From: CAZAQS01 sp964486825
Lineage (GTDB): Bacteria; Chloroflexota; Anaerolineae; Anaerolineales; UBA4823
Reading direction: 5' to 3'
DNA: 10,496 nucleotides
Assembly: GCA_964486825.1 (NCBI GenBank)
Contig: CAZAQS010000159.1
Location: 1 to 10,496 of the forward strand
Below the pieces are notes generated by a model. It worked only from the letters and a program-made list of their open reading frames with translations, made no database searches and was not told where the DNA came from. Positions 5,425 through 10,496 of this stretch are shown piece after piece. The position numbers were made by a program, and so were the translations under genes. The first letter of the stretch is position 1. The number at the start of each line of letters is the position of its first letter.

Positions 5425-6357
5425 ATGGCAAAACATAGCCATAGGAAAACGATAGGGATCACGCTCCTACTATGTACGACCGGTTTCACCTTGGCCGGCT
5501 GGCTATGCAACCTTATCTACCTCCCAATGAGCGCCGGGGAGAGCTCATTTACCCCCAGCATGCTCGTCAACTCCCCACCCCTGACCAGCCTTCCGCCTAC
5601 CCCTTCCCTCACGCCGCTATCGCCTCTTCTGAACACCCCCACTTTTACCCCTGCACCCACAATTACCCTCACACCCTCCTCAACCTCTACCCTTCCACCA
5701 GCTTTCACAACCAGCCCCACAACCTCATCCACACCCGTACCAATTGGAGCCGCATGCCTCCCTCCATCAACTGCCCGCCAGGCAGTCACGGTCACGCGGG
5801 TTATCGATGGGGATACGATCGATGTTCAATTAGAAGATGGAGGAATTTACAGGGTGCGCTATATAGGGATCGATGCACCCGGCAGAGATGAAGCCTGGTT
5901 TGTTGATGCCAATCTTGCAAACAGTGAGCTGGTGGAGGGAAAAACCATCATGCTGGTGAGAGATGTCTCAGAGGTTGACCAGTACGATCGATTGCTCCGA
6001 TACGTACTGGTTGATGATATTTTCGTGAATTACGAGCTGCTGCGCAGAGGATTGGCTGATGCCGTTACCTTCCCCCCGGACGTGGCCTGCGCAGAGACCT
6101 TTTCGGAGGCCTCGCGATCGGCCAGGCAAGCCCAGGCGGGGATGTGGGGACCGTTGCCTGAGGCGCCAGCAGGCGAGGCTCCAACCCAAGAGGATAGCCA
6201 GCGGAGCAATTGCGACCCTTCCTACCCAACAGTTTGTATCCCTCCTTATCCTCCGGACCTGGACTGCAAGGACATCCCATACCGGCGCTTCCAGGTCAAG
6301 CCTCCCGATCCGCATTTCTTTGATGGGGATTTCGACGGTCTGGGATGTGAGGGATGA
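5425..6357 (+). CDS. Secreted thermonuclease-fold (SNase) protein with Excalibur-like tail
   Basis: A 310-residue exported protein: signal peptide or anchor (8-33), a long Pro/Thr/Ser-rich linker (about 50-106), an SNase domain (about 118-241) and a Cys-rich tail ending in the calcium-binding DGDFDGLGCE of Excalibur domains (about 263-309). Family residues present are IDGDT (127-131, metal Asp), VRYIGIDAP with Arg145 and Asp150 (equal to Arg35 and Asp40 of staphylococcal nuclease) and DRLLRYV with Arg189 (equal to Arg87). The catalytic Glu expected right after DAP or DTP is Gly153, and the usual GRLLRYV Gly is Asp188. Nuclease activity is therefore doubtful. The ATG has only a weak GAAAG in front, adjacent to the codon. 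It stands alone, 101 bp before the Crp/Fnr regulator. The linker codons are strikingly G-poor on this strand. Confidence 0.88.
   Translation: MAKHSHRKTIGITLLLCTTGFTLAGWLCNLIYLPMSAGESSFTPSMLVNSPPLTSLPPTPSLTPLSPLLNTPTFTPAPTITLTPSSTSTLPPAFTTSPTTSSTPVPIGAACLPPSTARQAVTVTRVIDGDTIDVQLEDGGIYRVRYIGIDAPGRDEAWFVDANLANSELVEGKTIMLVRDVSEVDQYDRLLRYVLVDDIFVNYELLRRGLADAVTFPPDVACAETFSEASRSARQAQAGMWGPLPEAPAGEAPTQEDSQRSNCDPSYPTVCIPPYPPDLDCKDIPYRRFQVKPPDPHFFDGDFDGLGCEG
5636..5676 (-). repeat. Five-run G-quadruplex-type motif on the template strand
   Basis: On the minus strand there are G runs at 5676-5674, 5668-5666, 5658-5656, 5651-5648 and 5640-5636, with loops of 5, 7, 4 and 7 bases, satisfying the G3+N1-7 rule. 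It falls in the Pro/Thr linker of the nuclease-fold gene, where CCC and ACC codons produce it, so protein composition alone may explain it. Confidence 0.45.
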
Positions 6358-6376
6358 AACCTCGATACCCACTCGC

Positions 6377-6405
6377 TGGACTTAAAAGTTCCGCGCTGAT
6401 AAGAT
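6377..6405 (+). promoter_or_regulatory. Candidate promoter of the Crp/Fnr gene
   Basis: TGGACT (6377-6382, four of six to the -35 consensus), a 17-bp spacer and TAAGAT (6400-6405, four of six to the -10). The start would fall near 6412, giving a leader of about 47 nt that ends in GGGGA eight bases before the ATG. Hexamers are modest, so confidence is low. Confidence 0.3.
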
Positions 6406-6458
6406 AAAAATGCCAATTCTAGATCCGGACCGAGCGGCTGAACGATGGGGATTTACTG

Positions 6459-7151
6459 ATGAAAACTGATCCTTCTTTCCAGGAAGCAAAAGATGTACTT
6501 TCGGCAGTCCCGTACTTCTCAGGACTGGAACCTCACATCCTGGACACCATCACCAGGTCTGCGATTGCTCGAGTTTATGATCCAGACCAACTGGTCCTGC
6601 TGGAAGGTGAACCGGCTTCCGGTTTATACACCGTACAGTATGGTTGGCTGAAGGTCTCCAAGATAGCGATTGACGGGCGCGAGCAAATCTTGCAGCTGCT
6701 GGGGAGCGGGGAGGTCTTCAATGCCGTGAGCGTCTTCTCAGGCGCACCGAACCCGGCTTCAGTGACCGCCCTAGAGACCACCCGCTTATGGATGATCGGT
6801 CGCCAGGCTATGCTCAAGCTGCTCGACGAAAACCCGGCCATCGCTCGCCTGATCATCCAGGATCTAGCCGGGCGGGTCACCCACCTGATCTCCCTGGTGG
6901 AGGATCTTTCCTTGAGGACGGTTGAAGCACGCCTGGCGCGGCTTCTACTGGAACAATCCATCGGAAATTCCCTGCAGCGCAAGAAGTGGGCTACCCAGAC
7001 GGAAATTGCCTCCCGCCTTGGGACGGTCCCGGATGTCCTCAGCCGAACCCTACGTAAACTGTCAGACCGTGGATTGATCCAGATCGACAGGCAGGAAATC
7101 CGAATTCTGGACAGGCATGAACTGGAAACGATCGCCATGATCGAGGGATAA
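6459..7151 (+). CDS. Crp/Fnr family transcriptional regulator
   Basis: A 230-residue DNA-binding regulator. Residues about 15-130 form the cyclic-nucleotide-type beta-roll (LEGEPASGLYTVQYGWLKVSK), followed by a long dimerisation helix (about 131-165) and a winged helix-turn-helix (175-228; WATQTEIASRLG then TVPDVLSRTLRKL as recognition helix, with Ser195-Arg196). The protein has no cysteine at all, so it is not an iron-sulfur FNR. The cAMP-contact Glu and Arg of CRP are also absent (FNAVSVFSGAPNPASV in their place), so cAMP is unlikely; heme, NO or another ligand as in DNR-type members is possible. The start is ATG 6459, after GGGGA with suitable spacing. It ends 11 bp from the stop of the PRC-barrel gene on the opposite strand, with no terminator between them. 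Targets are unknown. Confidence 0.92.
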   Translation: MKTDPSFQEAKDVLSAVPYFSGLEPHILDTITRSAIARVYDPDQLVLLEGEPASGLYTVQYGWLKVSKIAIDGREQILQLLGSGEVFNAVSVFSGAPNPASVTALETTRLWMIGRQAMLKLLDENPAIARLIIQDLAGRVTHLISLVEDLSLRTVEARLARLLLEQSIGNSLQRKKWATQTEIASRLGTVPDVLSRTLRKLSDRGLIQIDRQEIRILDRHELETIAMIEG

Positions 7152-7162
7152 CCTGTTCATTA

Positions 7163-7513
7163 TTAAGGAGAATGCCACTCTGGAAATGAACCGGTGGATT
7201 CATGACCGGTCGAAAGCCGGATGCTATTCCCCCCAACCTCTTCTATCCATTCTACCGGAACCATCCAATAACCGTTCTCCTCCGGCAGACGGCTGAGCAA
7301 GATATGCGTCGAACGCATCTCTGTACTGTTCATTACGACAGCAGCCACTTTGCCGAGCTCCCGGCCTTCCTTCGAAAGGATTGGCATACCTCGGCTGACC
7401 TGGAACGGACGAGAGCGATTACCTTTTGGAAATACAAAGCCGCTGGCCATCAGCTTGACCCTGTTTTCGCTTGCTCCATCTGCCCCTCTCTCTGAATGGC
7501 TTACCTCCGCCAT
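7163..7513 (-). CDS. PRC-barrel-like domain protein
   Basis: A 116-residue soluble protein. Residues about 38-102 follow the PRC-barrel pattern: a small-residue turn and strand (VSRGMPILSKEGRELGKVAAVVMN), a second strand pair around STHILLSRL, and the closing VPVEWIEEVGGNSIRLST. Such domains occur in RNA-processing, stress and photosynthetic reaction-centre H-type proteins; here the partner is unknown. The ATG at 7513 is preceded by GGAAGG at good spacing, and a promoter with a short leader fits (7566-7537). The first 35 residues are polar and match nothing I know. It is convergent with the Crp/Fnr gene and divergent from ftsH, so co-regulation with either could occur. Confidence 0.7.
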   Translation of the reverse strand: MAEVSHSERGADGASENRVKLMASGFVFPKGNRSRPFQVSRGMPILSKEGRELGKVAAVVMNSTEMRSTHILLSRLPEENGYWMVPVEWIEEVGGNSIRLSTGHESTGSFPEWHSP

Positions 7514-7529
7514 CTTGCGTCCCTTCCAG

Positions 7530-7581
7530 TGTAAAGATTAAATCCCAACCCATACATAACTGTAAAGATCATACCCAACCC
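7530..7581 (-). repeat. Near-identical 21-22-bp direct repeat over the PRC-barrel promoter
   Basis: Two copies at 7530-7551 and 7561-7581 (plus: TGTAAAGAT, a short variable AT stretch, CCCAACCC), offset by 31 bp, about three helical turns. Read on the minus strand each copy is GGGTTGGG ... ATCTTTACA. The upstream copy supplies the -35 and the downstream copy covers the -10 and probable start. They may be operator sites or a duplicated promoter. Confidence 0.55.
7537..7566 (-). promoter_or_regulatory. Candidate promoter of the PRC-barrel gene
   Basis: On the minus strand, TTTACA (7566-7561, five of six to the -35), an 18-bp spacer and TTTAAT (7542-7537, five of six to the -10). The leader would be only about 20 nt and contains the GGAAGG ribosome-binding site. 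This is the best-matching promoter in the window. Confidence 0.5.
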
Positions 7582-7596
7582 CTGGGCTGGTTTCAA

Positions 7597-7729
7597 CGAC
7601 TTATGTCGGAAATCACCCGCATCACTCCAGGTTCACTAACGGCGTGATTCAAGCCGACCTGCACAAAATTTCTCGCCCTAACCCATCATCTCAAACCGAA
7701 AATTACTTCTTCAAAATCGACAAAAGTCG
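7597..7729. promoter_or_regulatory. Two CGAC-N4-GTCG palindromes in the PRC/ftsH divergent region
   Basis: Identical half-sites with AT-only centres occur at 7597-7608 (CGACTTATGTCG) and 7718-7729 (CGACAAAAGTCG), 121 bp apart. The second overlaps TCGACA (7717-7722), a possible ftsH -35 with a poor -10 (GATCTT, 7741-7746). They may bind a dimeric regulator of ftsH. No CIRCE or HspR (HAIR) heat-shock element is present in the region. Nothing else is recognised in 7514-7816 apart from the repeats and promoter described separately. Confidence 0.3.
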
Positions 7730-7816
7730 TGGAAGGAAGCGATCTTTGCCCATAGAATGGACAATATGAGTAAAAAATCTCTGGAAAGAGATCGGATGAT
7801 TTGGGAGGAAACAAGG

Positions 7817-9736
7817 ATGAATGAAAAACCAAAGGACCAGCAAGAGGGCAATAAACTTTCGGACAAGAAGATCAAATTCTCTATCGGGTACGTCATCGTG
7901 GCGATCCTGGTGATGAGCCTGATAAGGAGTTTTCTAGGTGCGCAACTCGCGGATACTGAGATATCTTATAGCGAATTCAAGCGTGCCCTGGCAAATGGGG
8001 AGGTAATGAGCGTCACGATGGACGAGACCACCATTGCCGGGATCATGAAGCAGGATGAGAAAGCTTTTTATACGGTCAGGGTAGACGACCCAAACTTGAT
8101 CGATGAATTAGATGCCATGCAGGTGGAAATAACAGGGAAAGTGACCAGCGACGGGGCCCTGGGAGCTTTGCTGGGTTGGATCCTGCCGCTGGCATTGATA
8201 GGAGCCTTCTGGTACTTCATGCTCAAAAGGATGAAAGGCGGCAGTGGCGGAAGCAGCATCTTTTCCATGGGGAAGAGCAAAGCACGCGTTATCAAAGGTG
8301 AACAATCCGGGGTAACCTTCCAGGACGTGGGCGGAGCCGGGGAGGCGAGCATCGAGCTGCTGGAGGTCACCGAATTCCTCAAGGATCCGGGCAAATTCCA
8401 GCGCCTGGGTGGAAAGATGCCCAAAGGGGTGTTGTTGGTGGGCCCGCCAGGCACAGGCAAGACCCTGCTGGCGAAAGCCACGGCCGGGGAAGCCGGTGTG
8501 CCGTTCTATTCGCTTAGTGGCTCAGAGTTCGTCGAGATGTTCGTGGGTGTAGGCGCCAGCCGAGTACGCGACCTCTTCGAGCAGGCCAAGAAAACAGCTC
8601 CCAGCATTATTTTCATCGATGAGCTGGATGCCATCGGCGGGAGGCGAGCAGGCATCGGAGCTACGAACGTGCATGAAGAACGCGAGCAAACCCTCAACCA
8701 GCTCCTGGCCGAAATGGATGGCTTCGAATCGACTCGCGGAGTGGTCGTGCTGGCTGCCTCTAATCGCCCTGAAGTGCTCGACCCGGCGCTACTGCGTCCC
8801 GGCAGGTTCGATCGCCAGATATCGGTCGACCTTCCTGACCTGGCCGGTCGCCAGCAGATCCTCGAGATACACGCCCGACCGGTCATCCTGGACGAAGACG
8901 TCGATCTGGATGTGGTTGCTCGCGTCACGCCTGGTTTCTCAGGCGCCGATCTGGAAAATGTGGTCAACCAGGCCGCGCTGCTGGCTGCCAGGCGAGGAAA
9001 AGAGGCCGTGCAGATGACGGATTTCAACGAGGCCATTGAAAGGGTGGTGGCTGGCTCAGAGCGGCGCACACGCACCATGAACGAGAAGGAGAAACACACA
9101 GTGGCGATCCATGAGTCGGGTCATGCACTGGTAGCCAGCTTACTCCCGGGCATCGACCCGATCCATAAAGTCTCTATCGTACCGCGCGGAAATGCCCTGG
9201 GCTACACCTGGCAGCGACCCAGCGAAGACCGGTACTTGATGAGCGAAGCCGACCTCCAGAACAAGCTGGCGGTGCTCCTGGCGGGACGGGTAGCGGAAGC
9301 CATCCATTTCGGTGAGGTGTCTACCGGCGCAGCCGATGACCTGGCCCGGTCTACAGACCTGGCTCGCCGGATGGTGACGGAGTATGGCATGAGCCCCAGG
9401 CTGGGACCGGTGCGGCTTGCAGCAGAGTTACAGCCCAATTACCTGGGCAATTTCAACGGCCTGGACGCGCGAGTTAGCCCGCAAACGGCCGCCAGGGTTG
9501 ACGAGGAGACACTGCGAGTCATCGAGGCAGCTGTGAGCAAGGCATGGAGCTTGCTGGAAACCCATAAACCTGCACTGGAGAATCTGGCGCGGTTATTGAT
9601 CGAGAAAGAGACCGTGGAAGGCGAGGAGCTGGCTGCCATTTTGGATCAGCCAGCTCGATCCAACGGGCGCCATCTACCGGTGATGATGGACATCCAGGAA
9701 GGACAGCTTACCCCAATTGAAAAGCAGGCTCGTTAA
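7817..9736 (+). CDS. ftsH: ATP-dependent zinc metalloprotease FtsH
   Basis: A 639-residue hexameric membrane AAA protease that extracts and degrades damaged or short-lived membrane and cytoplasmic proteins. Numbering from the ATG at 7817: helix 1 (about 21-43), a small extracytoplasmic domain, helix 2 (about 115-136), Walker A GPPGTGKT (209-216), pore loop MFVGVG (241-246), Walker B IIFIDE (264-269), second region of homology with RPGRFDR (327-333), zinc site HESGH (432-436) and third ligand Asp508 in STGAADD. All catalytic residues are intact. ATG 7817 is preferred because GGGAGG lies eight bases upstream; the same frame is open back to 7757, adding 20 residues but with poorer ribosome-binding sites. 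The YugP peptidase follows after 59 bp on the same strand and is probably co-transcribed. The short C-terminal tail after about residue 610 is variable, as is usual. Confidence 0.96.
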   Translation: MNEKPKDQQEGNKLSDKKIKFSIGYVIVAILVMSLIRSFLGAQLADTEISYSEFKRALANGEVMSVTMDETTIAGIMKQDEKAFYTVRVDDPNLIDELDAMQVEITGKVTSDGALGALLGWILPLALIGAFWYFMLKRMKGGSGGSSIFSMGKSKARVIKGEQSGVTFQDVGGAGEASIELLEVTEFLKDPGKFQRLGGKMPKGVLLVGPPGTGKTLLAKATAGEAGVPFYSLSGSEFVEMFVGVGASRVRDLFEQAKKTAPSIIFIDELDAIGGRRAGIGATNVHEEREQTLNQLLAEMDGFESTRGVVVLAASNRPEVLDPALLRPGRFDRQISVDLPDLAGRQQILEIHARPVILDEDVDLDVVARVTPGFSGADLENVVNQAALLAARRGKEAVQMTDFNEAIERVVAGSERRTRTMNEKEKHTVAIHESGHALVASLLPGIDPIHKVSIVPRGNALGYTWQRPSEDRYLMSEADLQNKLAVLLAGRVAEAIHFGEVSTGAADDLARSTDLARRMVTEYGMSPRLGPVRLAAELQPNYLGNFNGLDARVSPQTAARVDEETLRVIEAAVSKAWSLLETHKPALENLARLLIEKETVEGEELAAILDQPARSNGRHLPVMMDIQEGQLTPIEKQAR

Positions 9737-9795
9737 GGTGCTTAGCACAATTTTTCAAGCTCCAGGATCAATGATGAGAAAGCGAGGTTTGAACT

Positions 9796-10491
9796 ATGTT
9801 TTCCAATCCAATGTATTTACTGCTTATCGGACCCATGCTACTGGCCTGGTTGTCGCAGGTCAAGGTGCGCAATATCTATAAAAAGTTCGATGAAAAACCA
9901 AATAATCACGGGTACCGCGGAACGGATATCGCCAGGCGCCTGATTGCTCATTACGGCCTGGCAGGTATAACCATCGAAAAGACGCAGGGTTATCTCACGG
10001 ATCATTACGACTCCCGGGCGAATGTCTTGCGCCTTTCGGATGGCGTAGCGAATGGCAGCTCGATTACATCTCTGGGTATCGTAGCCCATGAGGTAGGCCA
10101 TGCCCTCCAGGAAGCCGAGGGTTATCACTTCATGCGCCTAAGGAGCATGCTTGCACCGCGAGTCGCAAAAATCACGCAGTGGAGCTCGGTCGCCTTTATC
10201 GGGGGCTGGCTCCTTGGGATCCCGGTTTTGATGGCACTCAGTGCTTTGATCATGGCAGGGATGGTGGTTTTTTCGCTCGTGACCCTGCCGGTTGAGAAAA
10301 ACGCCAGCGATCGTGCACTGGCGTCTCTGGAGATGACCGGGCTTGCAGCAGGCGAAGAGCGAGAAGGCGTCAAGAAAGTATTAAGGGCGGCCGCGTTTAC
10401 GTACCTGGCAGGTTTCGCCCAACGATTCGGAAGATTCCTTTTCTACGTCCTGGTGATTGCAATGGCAAAGGGGTTTACCAGCCCCTTATAA
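9796..10491 (+). CDS. YugP-type neutral zinc metallopeptidase (membrane)
   Basis: A 231-residue membrane peptidase of the YugP / Zn_peptidase_2 family. It has an N-terminal helix (about 5-20), the family block YRGTDIARRLI (40-50), DHYDSRANVLRLSDGV (69-84), the zinc motif HEVGH (98-102), two further helices (about 129-149 and 147-166), the probable third ligand Glu167 in LPVEKNASDRAL, and a C-terminal helix (about 206-226). The length is typical. ATG 9796 follows GAGG with seven to eight bases of spacing. The physiological substrate of the family is not established; the tandem placement behind ftsH suggests a role in membrane-protein turnover or envelope stress, which is inference from context. 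Its stop is followed immediately by ATGAG at the window end, a possible next start. Confidence 0.92.
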   Translation: MFSNPMYLLLIGPMLLAWLSQVKVRNIYKKFDEKPNNHGYRGTDIARRLIAHYGLAGITIEKTQGYLTDHYDSRANVLRLSDGVANGSSITSLGIVAHEVGHALQEAEGYHFMRLRSMLAPRVAKITQWSSVAFIGGWLLGIPVLMALSALIMAGMVVFSLVTLPVEKNASDRALASLEMTGLAAGEEREGVKKVLRAAAFTYLAGFAQRFGRFLFYVLVIAMAKGFTSPL

Positions 10492-10496
10492 ATGAG

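Noticed and set aside
7210..7513. Plus-strand ORFs opposite the PRC-barrel gene
   Set aside because: No ribosome-binding site and no recognisable composition, while the minus frame has promoter, ribosome-binding site and domain pattern.
7757..7816. 20-residue N-terminal extension of FtsH
   Set aside because: The ATG at 7817 has a far better Shine-Dalgarno (GGGAGG), and FtsH proteins usually begin shortly before helix 1.
8068..9438. Several long minus-strand frames opposite ftsH
   Set aside because: Ser/Arg/Pro-rich shadow frames typical of the antisense strand of a GC-rich gene.
9738..9755. Terminator-like GTGC-TTA-GCAC followed by T5 right after the ftsH stop
   Set aside because: The stem is only 4 bp with a 2-base gap before the T-run; too weak to call, and the downstream peptidase gene looks co-transcribed.
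10492..10496. ATGAG after the YugP stop as the start of another gene
   Set aside because: Only five bases remain in the window; nothing can be supported.

Overview
The window looks like chromosomal DNA of a Chloroflexota bacterium, most likely Anaerolineae-like. This is inference from gene style: Thr/Pro/Glu-rich linkers behind lipobox or signal anchors, a DUF7282-plus-cupredoxin lipoprotein, an Excalibur-tailed thermonuclease, and a remnant of the XRE-type N-terminus (FGYWVRRRRKALDLTQ) that heads large regulators in that phylum. No phage, IS, CRISPR or RNA gene was recognised.

Left part, minus strand (1-4240). Positions 1-1616 carry a two-gene agmatine catabolic unit: a putrescine/ornithine-type carbamoyltransferase (594-1616) followed after 4 bp by agmatine deiminase (589 down to the window edge, C-terminus missing). 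Upstream of it, and also on minus, lies a three-gene extracytoplasmic redox operon read as cupredoxin lipoprotein (4240-3410), DUF2231 four-helix membrane protein (3392-2916), then a single-chain fusion of a four-helix cytochrome-b-like domain, an internal Tat motif and a sulfite-oxidase-fold molybdenum domain (2876-1788). Together these look like a small membrane electron-transfer module; its substrate is not visible. The operon has a candidate promoter (4437-4409), tandem TAGGGAAA boxes just upstream of it, a leader of about 160 nt with several hairpins, and a perfect intrinsic-terminator shape inside codons 6-16 of its first gene.

Middle (4241-5424) is AT-richer and gene-poor: the leader and promoter just mentioned, a small unrecognised ORF (4649-5032, plus), a broken 58-codon XRE helix-turn-helix remnant on minus (5215-5039) that the six-frame calling misses because of its size, and a leader with a 10-bp dyad (5268-5291).

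Right part (5425-10496): a signal-anchored thermonuclease-fold protein whose catalytic Glu appears to be Gly; a cysteine-free Crp/Fnr regulator (6459-7151); a tail-to-tail PRC-barrel protein (7513-7163, minus) only 11 bp away; a 300-bp divergent regulatory region with a 31-bp-period direct repeat over the PRC promoter and two CGAC-N4-GTCG palindromes; then FtsH (7817-9736) and a YugP-type membrane zinc peptidase (9796-10491), a likely two-gene membrane-proteolysis unit.

No complete unknown defence-type or mobile system was seen. The strongest candidates for something undescribed are the cupredoxin/DUF2231/cyt-b-Mo operon and its leader with an intragenic terminator-like hairpin.
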